Assembly: GCA_014338405.1 (NCBI GenBank)
Contig: JTDE01000446.1
Coordinates: forward strand, 138,355 to 202,354
Origin: Paragonimus skrjabini miyazakii
Lineage: Eukaryota; Platyhelminthes; Trematoda; Plagiorchiida; Troglotrematidae
DNA length: 64,000 nt
Direction: 5' to 3'
This document shows positions 49,097 to 61,331 of the stretch, piece after piece; position 1 is the first letter of the stretch; each line of letters opens with the position of its first letter. The notes beneath the pieces are model-generated. The model saw only the letters and a list, made by a program, of their open reading frames with translations, had not been told where the DNA came from and searched no databases. The translations under genes were made by a program, and so were the position numbers.

Positions 49097-52000
49097 TACT
49101 TTTTCACACTACCGTTCAATATTCGGTCATATCCTTTCCCACCTCAGCAGTGTAGAATACTCAGATTAAACATTATAAAGCCCGGAATAAAAAACTGTCA
49201 ATGTTGCAAGGGGGTTGCCATAAACGCCAGGTCTTTCAACAAGGACGCAAATGACTCCGATTCTGCACCATTTCTAACAGTGTACCTAACCAAAGATAAG
49301 CCTCGTCTTTTTGGGACCAGCCAACAGGCCGTTATTGCTATATGGATGTAACTCGACATTAACATTAACGATGCCATCCATAACATCGACTGACCCCATG
49401 ACTACTTTCCCAGTATTGTTCGCGTCGCATGAATATTGTACAACACAACAAACGGTTGGATGGCATTTTCAAAATGTGTTCATGCACCGAACCGAACTAG
49501 TATTCTATTTTTACTAATCCATCGTTGACCGACCAAACAGCAAGATATTGGAAAGTATGGTGAAGTCAAACGCGAACATTATGTTTAGTCAACACACAAG
49601 TGGAGTCAGGTGGCCTAGATAGCCAAATCCCGACTTCATATGGTCAGGACAGTTGTTCAGGACAGTTTTTGATGCATTTCTATATATAAAAAAGCCATAT
49701 AGATGAAAGGACGACATAGATTGGTTTGGTTCCTTTGTGGTGTAAATACTGGGACGTACTGCCATGTATTACAGACTCACCTGCTACCACGGCTCATCGA
49801 GACAGCGGAGTGAATGTTTCTGAAGGCTTGTGTCATGCCACACACACATGTGACAAGCTACTTTAATTTCCGGAAAAGTTAAAGTGGAAACATTACTACG
49901 GCTTGTATGTTCACCAGATATAAATGCACATGGAACTACAGGTTTATCCGTCCTAAGTTGGCGTTCTTCTGCTCGCTCATTTGTCTCTAATTGCAGGTTC
50001 TTTTTTTCTTCACTCGTCGTAGTAAATCGTAGTTAGGCGGTTTCCGGCTGCTTCTCACCAGAGTTGATTCTTTCGTGAGCCCAAATGAAACGAAAGCGTG
50101 CACGCACTGCATGCGTCGCGGACTGACAGACTAGAACGAATATGTCAGGCACAAACCGTTGATACATTCGTGTAGGGGTATGAACAGTTTCGTGCTCAGC
50201 AAGCTGCTTGTCTGTCCCTCTGACGTGACTAAACCGTACAGCAGCGCAAGCGCTTAAGTTGTGATAGTCAAATTGGAGGTTATTATCGCCGTGGGCGGCA
50301 GAATCTTGGCTCGCTAAATGTACATGAACTAGATATATGAAAATTTGCTAAAAGCGATGGACATGGATAAGGGCTAAAATAGGGGCAAAGAAAGAATATA
50401 TTGCGGCAGAAAAATGTACAGTTGAGACGCAGTAGCGCAGAAGGTCCCAATTTGTAAAAGTGAGCACAACTTGTAGTTGTTTATCGTGGGAAAAGGGTGC
50501 AGCCAACTTACGTAACTCGTTTCGTTGACAGTGAGATGGCGAGAGTGGAGCTGTTCATGGGAGTTACAATAATACACCAAACGGCTGACATGATGACGTC
50601 TGAAACCGCCATTCCTGAAAGTGGGGGCAGGTTTCGCAGAACATTACGCACGTAAGTTGGACAGTGTCCTAGACTGTTCACTCTAGGTACTACAAATGTC
50701 ATGCAACCGAATCCAGTCTGTTTTTTCTGTGCACAGCACTGTTCAGATAAACAGATTACCGGATCACGCTCCTGTTTTAGCCATGCTATTCTGTTATGTT
50801 TCATAGACTGTCAAGGTGATACATAGGGGATCAGAAGGAATACTGAAACGTTGCTTGTTAGGGTAATGATTCGTCAGATATTGGTACGCACATTTCTTGT
50901 TAATTAGGTTGAGTGTACACAATGTGTCAGGTTGAAATGGAGCACATTTTAAATGGACCCCAGTGTAGAACAACGTGACCATTTACACGGGGAGGGGACG
51001 ATGAGCCATATTTTGAGCCTTTGAATTCACGTGACCAAACCCTGGGTGCTTACTCTGTCCGTCCACTAAAATCTCCACTAAGTCAACATGCTCTTCGTTC
51101 GGTTGAGGACCAGATTACTCAACATGATATAAAAGTTCCATTCCATCAATCAGCAGCCTTGTTGGTCATCTGAACATTCTAATACAGTCATAACCCAGTT
51201 GACTTTGAAACTGAGTTGCTCGTTGCTTCACGAATGGCTCCGGGTATTAAACCGTAAGTTATACATTTTTGCTAGCTTCGTCAACCGCGAACTAACTTTG
51301 ACCTTGTAATCAGCTTTCACTGTAAATTAGCATACGGATTCTTCGGAAATGGTTCAATGAACAGAGCAGGTGCGAGTAAGAATATCGACCACTGAAAGTG
51401 ATTGAGTGCTTGTGTGACGAATCCATTCGAATTGTCGAGTGTAATACGTGGTCTGCACGGATCTACAAATTAAGACACAACAAATACATATTCATACTTT
51501 CTTGAATTTGTCATAGGATTATAAACAATTCGGCGTAAACTGTAATCATGTTGACAATATTCAGACAAAAAACGACAGATTCATGAAATAACCTGTGGAA
51601 AACGTGGCTTAAAAATTAGCGCGGTGGTTGAAGGTTATCAAGGGTCAAAGTAATTGCACACAGTGTTCAGCCGTGTCATACACTAAAATGTATACTTTTC
51701 ATACCCTTATTTTACTTATATATTCCTCAGTACAAATGACACTTGGTGGTCAGTTTCGAAGACCTGATTTTCAGCTGAGTCTTAAAGGTTTCCCTTTAAA
51801 GTTGGATGTTATTCGACTTTTCCTCATCTACTGAGCACAAACAGGCATTCAAATTTTGGGTAAATCGTTTGGACAGTTTCGATGTCATAAAACAACATTA
51901 TATACCCATTTGGGGAACAGCCTAACCAGAACTTGCTAACTTCATATTTTTGTCATAAAATTAACGTTACGTAATGGAAACAACCGTTAGTAGAGTGCAT

Positions 52001-54011
52001 TTGATTATTTATTTTGAGTGGTGTAACGAGTAAATTCAAAATTATTTCCCTACTAGAAAATGTGTACTGGGGTCTCCCAACCTTAGAGTAGCACAGCCAT
52101 CTTATTATACGCGTGACCCTTAAGCTTCAGAAGGATGCTTTCATATCCCATGAGGTGTCCTAGATTGGCTAGTACCATCCTAGCCTTGGGGATCCGAGGT
52201 TCTATTTCATTCTTTGTACCACCTCTGCTGTTGGTAGTGCAAGTACATGAACCGGTCAGTTACATTATCCAACATTAAATCTGCGTTAGCAGAAGCCTTG
52301 TAAAAGAGTTTCGTATTTTCAGGCTGCAAACCGCATTCCGAAATATTTGATAGAGTACGAACTAATATCTAAAACCGTCTATGCTGCTTGAAAATGGTCA
52401 AACAACCTTGCTCTCGGCATGGGCAAGGTCAATCAGTCTTCCACTATGCAGAAGGCCCATGCAGACACCTTGTAAGTGTTGTAGATAGTCTTTCTTTGAC
52501 AAAGTGACAAAGCGTTTGCAAACTAATAAACATACACCACAAACTCAAAAGGTTCCAGTGGCCATCAGCGATATGGTGGAAATTGATTTCGACCATGGTA
52601 TGTCTTGTCAGCACCCCGGGAAACAGAACCCATGACCTGCGAAAATGTGTCAGAAAGGTAGTCCAGGTATTGATTCACCAGACAACAGGGTTACGGTCAC
52701 CAGCGTTGTAGGAAAGCATGTGAGTTGCGTCTTCTTTTCTCAGGGGTTCAAATCGACTAGTCTTGGAGTTGGAACGAACTTCGCATTGAAACCTTGCACG
52801 TTTTTTGAGGCCATGGTGGATGCTTGATCGATCTTAAGCCTACTGCAAATGATTGATTGCCCTTATTCTGTGAGAGATGAAAGTGCGACAGCTAGGTGAA
52901 GTAACCAAAAAAACTTTATGGAATCACACCGCGAGTTCAGCGTCTTGATCCTTTGCTAACCTTCCAGCTGTGACACTTTTCTCAAATCAGACGCACCACG
53001 CAAGGAGCTGTGGTATTTGCAAGATACCAAAATCTCCGTAACACAGTCAATGTGCTCATCTTCTGAAAACATGCTAATGAACCGCATATGCCTACCAGTG
53101 CAATGATTCCATGTGTACATTTATACCAGGAAGACGGTAATTAGTGAAAACGAAATTAAAGTAGAGAATAATCACTTATGGAACGATGACATGTGAACGA
53201 CAGTAAGCACTGTTGTTCGGCTTTCATAACCAAACACTGCGGCTTCTGCATTCAGAATGGTTTTCCAGCCAGCACCTGAATGCGAAAACTGCGATCAACG
53301 GCGAATAATTTTCAATTTAAATCGACTAACTTCCTCGCTATCCACTAGTGGTAGCCTCATGGTAGTCGAAAACTGTTCAGATCCGTAATGATAACCTTCA
53401 TATTCGTTTTGTCTAGTTTTGTTCTGGTCATGTGAAGGATAGAGAACGGTGCTCAAGCACTGATAACTCCAACACGCGATCAACTCACCGCCAACGATCC
53501 GAATTGGGTAACTCAGGAACTGGATCAATCAGAGTCATCGACCCATGTTTGTAGGCCTGATTTGTCCTGACACTGTTTAATGGACATCTGATTAACAAAT
53601 CTATTCGTCATATCTCCGGATAACGGACAGGGTTTCCTGTATGAACCCATGCAGTTTTTGCTTCTCAGCTACCTACTTCCAGACCATTATGACAGAACGC
53701 GAACAGGCATCTTCAAACGTACTATACGATTTAACGTCAATTGAACAAGTGGAATGTAATCTGTGCACAAAGTCAAGGGGCCTGTTCAGCCCTGGAAAAG
53801 TGGGTCAGTCAGAGTGCGGTAAGAATATGAAACACCTAATCAATTGGGAGCAAACGAATATCAGTAGGTTCACTCCATCAAGGTCTACAGCTTTGCCTTA
53901 AGACCCTGACTATCCATACATGCTAATCCTTGATAGTTTGTTCTAAATATACTTTTGACAATCCACTCGTTTGATCTCAATTACTGTGTTTGTGCGATTT
54001 TTAACCTTCAG

Positions 54012-54986
54012 GTTGTCACTCTGGCGGTCTATATTTATCTGAGCATGCTGATCCTATCGCATCAGTTTGTCGACCCTGTCCATTTACTCAAACTATATGA
54101 ACAGGAAATCAATCCCAATTATCAGCCAGTTAACGCATCGGCCAACTTAACTACTGCACGTGTGTTTGAGTTGACTAACCAAACTACATCGACACCGAAT
54201 CTGCAAACCACGTGTCTAGATGTGACTCCAAATATTCCCGTTTTTGCTTTGCTCTCACTGGTGTTCTATACTGGTTGGCTTCGAGTTGCCGAAACCAATG
54301 TTTTTCCTTTTGGCGAAGACGATGACGATTTTGAGGTTGTACCTTTGTTGGAACGGAATATCAACACCAGTCTGTGGTTTGTTGACAATAACGAAACGGA
54401 GATGCCGGAATTGTTGCGACCTAAAGACAAACAGGCCCCAGTGGATGAACCGGACATGAACAAACTGCTATCGATCGCCGCCGCTTCAAACGAATCCATG
54501 GGATGGAAGCGGACTGCTGGATCTGGAGATATTATTGGTACGGGACTGCTTCGAGAAGGTAGATCACCCCGCCCTGTGGCTAACCTCCCATTAAGTGACC
54601 AGCAAAACATTCCTGATCTACCCTGTCCGGAACAACTTCGCCGACGTTCATCCAAATATTTTTTCGCCGGTTCACTGGCTCGAATATATGAGGGTGATCC
54701 GTCAGAACTTCCTTATGCACTACGTCATAGACAAAGTTCGGTTTTAACTCGGGTCTCCGAGCACACGCTTAGCTCTCAGATGGATAACACCTTACTGTAC
54801 AATCAACCGACCACGGTTTGGGGATCAGTGGGGAGATTTTTTGGTGATGTTCGAACGCGATTATCGTCTGTGTTTAGTCCCCGCCACTTTTCATCCACTC
54901 ATATGGTAGCCGGACAAGACTTTGACTCGTCCGCAGAACCCGATCGCATGGTGGATTCCGGACAGAGTGGAGCAGGCCCGGAATAG
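54012..54986 (+). CDS. Bestrophin, exon 2 (residues 256-579)
   Basis: Final coding exon, joined in phase 0. VVTLAVYIYLSML (256-268) begins a membrane helix and ends at QFVDP. A stretch of about 45 extra residues (to about 323) follows before the next helix PVFALLSLVFYTGWL (331-345). The hallmark PFGEDDDDFE (354-363), the cytosolic acidic calcium-sensing clasp of bestrophins, is intact. ERNINTSLWFVDNNE then matches the conserved xRNLxxSLxxVDE segment. The remaining C-terminal tail of about 200 residues is serine-rich with LRRRSSKYF near its middle and is not conserved. The inserted loop carries three N-glycosylation sequons (NAS 296, NLT 300, NQT 311) and C323, and is predicted to be extracellular. 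Total length 579 aa is close to human BEST1 (585). The minus-strand frame 54,266-54,655 is a shadow. No AATAAA is evident within about 700 bp after the stop. Confidence 0.96.
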   Translation, partial: VVTLAVYIYLSMLILSHQFVDPVHLLKLYEQEINPNYQPVNASANLTTARVFELTNQTTSTPNLQTTCLDVTPNIPVFALLSLVFYTGWLRVAETNVFPFGEDDDDFEVVPLLERNINTSLWFVDNNETEMPELLRPKDKQAPVDEPDMNKLLSIAAASNESMGWKRTAGSGDIIGTGLLREGRSPRPVANLPLSDQQNIPDLPCPEQLRRRSSKYFFAGSLARIYEGDPSELPYALRHRQSSVLTRVSEHTLSSQMDNTLLYNQPTTVWGSVGRFFGDVRTRLSSVFSPRHFSSTHMVAGQDFDSSAEPDRMVDSGQSGAGPE

Positions 54987-55846
54987 CCACCGCGATATTT
55001 CCTTACTAGGATGATATCCATACAGAAGGGCTGTGTACGGAAGAAGAAAAAACTGTAAGCTCAATCTCCGATTTCTTCCACATTAATTAGGGATTCTCCA
55101 GTTCCCGATATTTCATTGTTGGACATTGTTTGGCTATCGATACATATCCGGCATTTTTGGATGTAAAGCAAGATACTTTATCCCACAGAACGAACTCATC
55201 ACGTCAGTTCTATCTCTCCAATCCCTGACCTATGTATACCTCTATGGTAATTCCTTTTCTGTGACGCTTTTATACCATTCCTTTTGTGATGTTTATAATG
55301 TCAAATGTTTACATGTTGACTATATGCTATTTTAAATTCAGCTGAATGGTGTTCAGCCAGAATCGCCTGCTCGGATTTAGATTTAAAGTGCGCGACTTGC
55401 TGTTTGCATCACTTTCTCAAACCCACTAGCATTTCCGTGGAAAATCGGACATGTTTCAATCCGTGTTTTGTTGTCTCCGATGTTGCCCCACCTCGTCACT
55501 GTATGGTCTGCACAATTATGCGGACAGTTTATCCTGTGATTCTGGTCGTATGCAATTCAATCACAGGGCTACCATATCCACAAGGGTTTTGGCGGTCTGT
55601 AGTTTGTGCTGAAAATCGTGTAAAAATACCAATTTTAGCCAGTTCTCATTTGCGATCCAAATGAATGTAAGTTTTTTCCCTACAGTGGCCTCCCCCGGGA
55701 AACGACAAAACGTTCATTCTAGGTGGTTCTGCGTACAACAGTATACCACTACTTATAATGTGGTATAGTACAAAAACAGCTGGTATATCTTAGATTGTAA
55801 TGTCATCATTTTAATTCGTTTGGATGTTAGGTAGAAAGATTTCATC
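54987..55846. other. Downstream flank of bestrophin
   Basis: Contains its 3' untranslated region. I see no canonical polyadenylation signal and no other gene. An 86-codon open frame (55,404-55,664) has no domain. Confidence 0.4.
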
Positions 55847-56470
55847 ATGTCTTTTGAAAAGGAAGTCACCGACTGTCCCCGGAAACTAAGAAAAGGCGAC
55901 TTGATTGATAAGGAAACCTACTGTAACCTCTTACCTAAAGGATCCCAGATGCCCAACATTTGTAGCTTACCGAAAACTCACAAACCTGTTATGACTTTGA
56001 AAACTAGACTATCGATGTTGAACTCACCGTACGACAAACTGGTCCAATAGCTCGTCTGATTGTTGGATCCACCACGCATAAAGATTTCTCAACATAGCTT
56101 GAAGGACACATTTTCATTCGTCAAATCCATGAAAGATCTCGAAGTAAGGGACAAGATAATTGTATCTTTTGATGTTACATCACGTTACAAACGTCCCGCT
56201 AATCGGAGTGATATCTGTTATCCATGACTTTGTAACAGAGCATAACATCCTTTGCACTACCTTTGTTTGAAATTCGTGAATTATTGTACCTGTGTACTAT
56301 GAATATCCAGTTTTTATTCAATTTTGCCAACAAACTGACTGTGTGACGATGGAAAGTCCGCTGGGACCCGTACTCGCGGGTATTTTTATGACGCATTTAG
56401 AGATACAAGCAGCGATAGCCACTCACTTCACAATGCTTTATAAGCGATATGTTGACCACACACCCTCCCA

Positions 56471-56484
56471 CTCTCTCTCTCTCT
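56471..56484. repeat. CT microsatellite inside PLE3
   Basis: Seven CT units directly downstream of the YVDH box, disrupting the reading frame. Confidence 0.9.
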
Positions 56485-57081
56485 GTGACTCACGTTGACT
56501 TGCTGATTAACTCTACGCTAAACTCACTAGTCTACACCTCAGCATTTCGTTCAACACAGAAGTTCATGAGAATAACAAACTTTCCTTCTTAGATTTGGAA
56601 ATCTCCGTGAACGATGACGGATCCATCACGAGAAGAGCGCATAAGTAGCTCACCTGGACTGGGCAGTATATTAATTTCGGAAATTTTGTACCAACACCGT
56701 TCAAACGTAGCCTCGTTCGAACCCTCTTCAGTAGGGTTGCAGAATTTGCTCACCCGAGACAATCAAGGAAGAATCAGCTTTTATTCACCAAATCGCGCGC
56801 GCCTTATCTCGAGACACGCTAGAGAAAGGTCGAAACGGTTAGTATCAGAAACATTGTCCCGCAAACCCGTGTACATAACACTGTCGTACAAGGGTGAAGA
56901 TGTGAACACCCTCATCCAACTTAGATTAAAATGTGCTCTCAGCTATGTACAACGCGGTAGAATCAAGACTAGTCAATCAGATGATACACATGTCCTGCAC
57001 ACCGAGGAATGACCCAAGCAACTCACTCACCATGTCTTATATTATTTATGAATTCACTGGCCAAACACTGAGAACGCTATT

Positions 57082-57450
57082 GACAAGTGTCTCAGAACAC
57101 ATTCCAAAGTGGACAGCAAACAACAAATCTTCTGTCACGTGACATTTGAGGGAAACGGGACATGCTATCCAAATGAAGAAAGCTTTTTGTGTGTTGTATT
57201 GCCTAATCAACAAACATACATTATCTTTTTGTTATAAACCTTCATTTTGTGTACAGACAAGTGTCTCAGAACACATTCCAAAGTGGACAGCAAACAACAA
57301 ATCTTCTGTCACGTGACATTTGAGGGAAACGGGACATGCTATCCAAATGAAGAAAGCTTTTTGTGTGTTGTATTGCCTAATCAACAAACATACATTATCT
57401 TTTGCTGAAGCTATTGCAATACACCGTTATAAACCTTCATTTTGTGTACA
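57082..57450 (+). repeat. In-frame tandem duplication of PLE3 3' coding end
   Basis: Unit 1 (57,082-57,255, 174 bp) and unit 2 (57,256-57,450, 195 bp) are identical apart from a net 21-bp gap in unit 1 relative to unit 2 (57,405-57,426 region). Both lengths are multiples of three, so the reading frame runs through both copies: T-S-V-S-E-H-I-P-K-W recurs at each start. The same TGA (57,140-57,142 and 57,314-57,316) is present in both, so it predates the duplication. Only unit 2 carries the AEAIAIHRYKP codons typical of the family. Confidence 0.95.
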
Positions 57451-57479
57451 GAAACAAATGGTAGTTAACCTATCGTAAT

Positions 57480-59375
57480 CATCGTGTTAAAAGTTGATAG
57501 TCATGAGTTTATATTGTTCGTTAAGTGGTTATTATTATTAATTGAAAGTTTTAATTGTGCTGTTTGTATAAATTTACTCCCTTCTTTCGTTTTAAGCTTA
57601 CTCTTGGCTTCCGTTCATTTCCGAATGTGAGATCGATATTGTCCGTATCAGTAATTCCTTATTGGATTTGTTTAAACTTTGAATTTTGTCTGTTTGTTTT
57701 TAAGTCATAACGGCCCTATTCGAACGTGATTGGTTCTCTTTGTTATTCTCATTGCAACTGATTACTCGTTCATATATTACGCTTTTTAAATTGATGTATG
57801 TTAATTGTCCACAGTCCGTGTATCGTAACCGAAGAGATCAGTCGAAATATCTGTGCATAGTACATCTTACGTAATCTTACTTGCGCGTTCTAAATTCATC
57901 CGGTGACATAACTACTTTAAATGTCACGTGTTCATTGCTTTCAAACATACTAAAAGTCAGTAGCATTCGGCAACAGGTCCATGTTTATTTTCTGTGCAAA
58001 TAATCACAGCTTCTTAACCATTTTCAAAATACTCACTTGTTTTGTAAACCACGAAAGTCATCTCTATTTTTCGCACAGACAACATTACGCTCATCTTCTT
58101 CTTCCTGATATTTTGTACTGAAAGCATGGCAGTTGAGTATGTTCTTATGTCGATATCATATAGATTTGTCCTTAGCACGTGTGAACAATTATTCAGTCAA
58201 TCTAGTCTGTATCTCAACTGCTTTCCCACCCAAGAAGCGAAAGCTTATGTCGTTTCTCTGATGGAATTTGAGCAGCTATCCGTTTCTTGTTGTAAAACTG
58301 TTACACCTAAGTTGCAGAACAATCTATAAGACATCTTTTTAAATTAGTGGGATCGATATTTGTGGTTTAACCGATTGCTTCAATATATATTTGATTGTAA
58401 GTTTGAGTTTAAATCAAAATAAGTTCCATTACTAGCCAGGAAATCCGTAACTCCTCACCAAAGTCACAGTCTCGGATAAAAGGTGTATGGCCGAAAACTG
58501 CTTAAAGTTATGGTTATTTTCGGTTCTTTTGCTGTTAAACACAACTGAGGTAGAGTCGTTAAAACTAGTTGTCGACAGTAACTACACCTCGAACTTTACC
58601 AAAATCCTCAGTATCCGTATTTTCTTTCAGTTGTCCCAGAATAGGATTGGAGCTTAAACCTATAGCAGCCATGATGACGGTAGTGGTGGTGGTGACGAGA
58701 TTTCTGGATGATGGACATTGAACTCAACAAAGCCCATGGTGACTTTATACACACGACTCTTTTGACAGACGCTACTTACGAAGTAATTGTTTTTATAGAG
58801 TGCACATTTCACGTGTGTGGATGAGAACAGTATAACTATCTTCGCAAGATGTAGGAAGTAAGCTGTATTTGTGAAAAACAGTGTAGTGAACAAACTGGTT
58901 TTCGATGATTCAACATCAAGCTAAATTCATCACATTTATGTAACAGTTGTACAAAAGCTTCATTAACAGGGCAAACGGAGAACGAATGATTAATGAATTC
59001 AGTCAAATCAGTGTTATGGTGTATTCAAGACTTGACTTTAGCAACAAATCATGTTAGACTTAAAGAATGGGGGTTAGCCAAAGTTCGAGCGACACGTTTC
59101 TGGGATCGCGGAGATGGGCTGTACTGGCGAATTCCGGTAGAAAGAACTGCATGTCTAACCATCTTCGATTGAATGATCGTAATTTGATGGGTTGAACAAA
59201 ACGCCTCCATCGCTTTAATTGAGTGACTGGAATCAACCAGATGTGATACTGTGGCGCGGTCGGTTTAGTTCTTTGTCGAGCCAAGTTGAGTAACATTCAC
59301 GGACCTATTCAGTTGAATGTCTGGTCGTACGACAAATATAACGGATTCTGATAACTAAGAATCCCCGTAGAAAGA
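57480..59375. other. Gene-free stretch
   Basis: No gene is supported between PLE3 and PLE2. Small open frames near 58.1-58.3 and 58.66-58.89 kb show no motif. Confidence 0.4.
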
Positions 59376-59378
59376 CGA

Positions 59379-59609
59379 AGTTTCAGCGAACAGACTGCTT
59401 TCGTTCGATTCTCTTCTCCGACTGATACAATTATATAAAATTCAGTGACCAGTTAGAAGTTTATTGATCAACAAAATAATGAAAAGACAGTGTGATTGAA
59501 TAAACGATGATTAACACTACTTCGCTGTGGGTAGGAACACAAGTGAAATCGGTCCTGGGTAATCAGTGTTAATCAAGCTGGGACAGCGGGATGGGGACAA
59601 ATTCTTTCA
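59379..59609 (-). repeat. Inverted repeat arm, left of PLE2
   Basis: Reverse complement of 61,332-61,562, matching along its length at roughly 85% by eye, with small indels. A shared core reads GTTTATTCAATCACACTGTC in reverse complement. Part of the same repeat occurs at the 3' end of PLE1 (about 9,085-9,130). Confidence 0.88.
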
Positions 59610-59631
59610 TTTGTTGGGCGGCTGTGTTCGG

Positions 59632-59982
59632 TCAAGGAAGTCTTGTTGTTTGAAATAATTGTTTATGCACACACAAATTCGAGTGACTTAGTCGGATTGC
59701 GAGCGCCTTGGTTATCAACAAGGTGTGGCATTTGTCCTTTCGCGACAAGGTGGCCGGGACCCAATAGACGGTACGAAATACTGTCTTCGTGACAGTGTGT
59801 TGATCACAATTGATCAAGTGGGCCAAAATGGACGAACTGACGCGTTTTGTTGTTCCAGAGTGAAACCGACCGGGGCAGTGTTTCTGAATTATTCCAGATA
59901 AACGCCTAGTAGTGCGACCTATGTATTCTGGACCACAGGAACAGTGGGAAGAACAGATCAAGAAAGAGGCAACATTAGGCAA
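59632..59982 (-). pseudogene. PLE2 GIY-YIG endonuclease domain
   Basis: A frame of 116 codons beginning NVASFLICSSHCSCG, with YIG at 59,917-59,925, then RTTRRL, a GIIQKHC stretch in place of the usual RIxEH, SSILAHL, and a tail LCVHKQLFQTTRLP. The stop lies just before the left inverted repeat. It is more intact than the PLE1 equivalent, but the catalytic arginine position of the RIxEH helix appears changed (GIIQKH), so activity is doubtful. Confidence 0.85.
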
Positions 59983-60425
59983 AATTATTAGGTACGTTAT
60001 CTTCCAAGGTTAGTGGAACCGGCCGTTTTGAGTGAAATGTGACAACAGAGCTAGTGGTATAATAAGTCGTGCTACTAGCATTGGCGATCTGATGCAGTGT
60101 CAACTCCGCCGCTACGTCATCCTGAAATGGCAACGAATGTAGGCGATTTTCTTATCGGCAATGTCCACTAAGGGTAGCGGTTGTCTCTCCTGCATGTTGA
60201 TGTTGAACTTTTCCGAATAGGTTCTAGTACTAAGAATCTCTCTAATTCCTCCTTCATCGTATCATCTGTACAGATCCTCTTTGTTTTGTTCGTTAGACAA
60301 CGTCTCAGACCACGTTTGAGGCTGGTTGGTACGTATCTATAGAAGTGCGGGTATTGATTAGTCTGTGTTTTTTCCTAAATACCCTTCTCTGTAGTGAACC
60401 GTCTGGTCTGCGTGTCAGTATCATA

Positions 60426-61300
60426 TCAAGAATGGACATTCGCCCCATTAACTTCCTCCTCCAAAGTGAATGCGAAATTGTTATGAGGCCTGTTAAAAAA
60501 TTCTAGTAGTTTCTGAGTGTCTCCTAAACAGTCCACTATGCAAAAGATATCGTCTACATATCTCCGGTAATAGCTTCCTTTCCTAATAAGCGTATCCAAC
60601 TTACTGTTTTCGAGCATACTGATGAAGATATCGGTAAGCACTGGGGTCAGCGGAGAGACCTGACGATGTAGCTCTGTGTTAAACTGAAATCCGATATTGT
60701 TTGTGCAGAACACTAATAATTCTTTAAGATCTTCTACGGGCAGTCCAATGTTAATTTAATGGTTCTCTATATAGTCACATACGCAATTAATGGTTTCTGT
60801 CAATGGTACATTAGTAAATACCAACGGCAAATCAAGAGATAACACTTTCTTGTCCGTTACATTATGGTTTACAGGTGTTCACGAATTCGAAAGTATCTTT
60901 TAACTAGTTCGTTCCTGACTGGTTCCGGAATTTCTACTAGCCACTATGCAGCCGTGTGATGGGGGAATTTAACGTGCCAACTATCGGCATGAATGGTATT
61001 CCATACTTGTGTATTTTAGGCAGGTCGTATAGCCAAGGAATACGAAATCTTGTCAGACGAATATTACCAAATACATGGGTGATAATGGAGTCAGTCTGTC
61101 TCATTCTGCGCAGCATGCTTGATAGTCTGTTTTCGATTGCCAAGGTCTTATCTTTATCACTTTTCCGTGCGGAATTTCGTCCTATCCGACAAGAGGTTTA
61201 ACACTTTGGCAACTTAATCGGCTCTATCCAAATGAACAATTCCTGCTCCCTTATCAGGCTTCGATATCATGATCATTTTTTAAGACCGGACAAGTATAAC
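60426..61300 (-). pseudogene. PLE2 reverse transcriptase remnant
   Basis: Reverse transcriptase palm and fingers. KPDKGAGI lies at the N-terminal edge, MRRMRQTDSI and LPKIHKYGIP follow (60,937-61,143), and the frame 60,426-60,713 carries SPLTPVLTDIFISMLEN and GSYYRRYVDDIFCIVDC, so the two catalytic aspartates are intact. The intervening 60,714-60,936 region is disrupted by stops. The motif order matches Penelope-family reverse transcriptases, which are telomerase-related. The enzyme is presumed inactive because of the interruptions. Confidence 0.87.
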
Positions 61301-61331
61301 TAAACACAAAGGCGTTGATAGAATCAGCTTG

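Larger units (their letters stand above)
42951..54011 (+). other. Bestrophin intron, 11.06 kb, phase 0
   Basis: Donor GTAAGT follows CTATAATCAA; the acceptor is TTAACCTTCAG before GTTGTCACT. Joining 42,950 to 54,012 gives IPLVYNQ then VVTLAVY, the same contiguous order as in other bestrophins, so no exon is missing inside. The intron carries an RTE-like LINE fragment at 48.4-48.7 kb, an 11-G tract near 44.3 kb, a tRNA-like fragment near 45.25 kb and a GA-rich block at 47,888-47,913. A few open frames of 60-100 codons (for example 44,638-44,937) have no recognised domain and lack support as nested genes. Confidence 0.93.
55830..57478 (+). mobile_element. Penelope-like retroelement PLE3, decayed
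   Basis: Plus-strand element. It begins abruptly with the fingers segment LPKGSQMPNICSLPKTHKP (55,847-56,047). RT motif A SFDVTSRY follows at about 56,166-56,189, then motif B TMESPLGPVLAGIF (from about 56,350). The catalytic box reads YVDH (56,448-56,459) instead of YVDD, so a metal-binding aspartate is lost. A CT microsatellite (56,471-56,484) follows. FLDLEISVNDDGSI, then PFKRSLV and KPVYITLSYKG, lead to the degenerate end of a GIY-YIG region with SEHIPKW and HLRETGH. The C-terminus ends FCVQKQMVVNLS, stop at 57,476. Frameshifts and stops are frequent. The fingers N-terminus is missing, so it is 5' truncated. The YIG motif itself has degenerated (FTGQTLRTL). It is a different family from PLE1 and PLE2. 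Confidence 0.87.

Noticed and set aside
54266..54655. 129-codon minus-strand open frame
   Set aside because: Antisense shadow of the conserved bestrophin exon 2.
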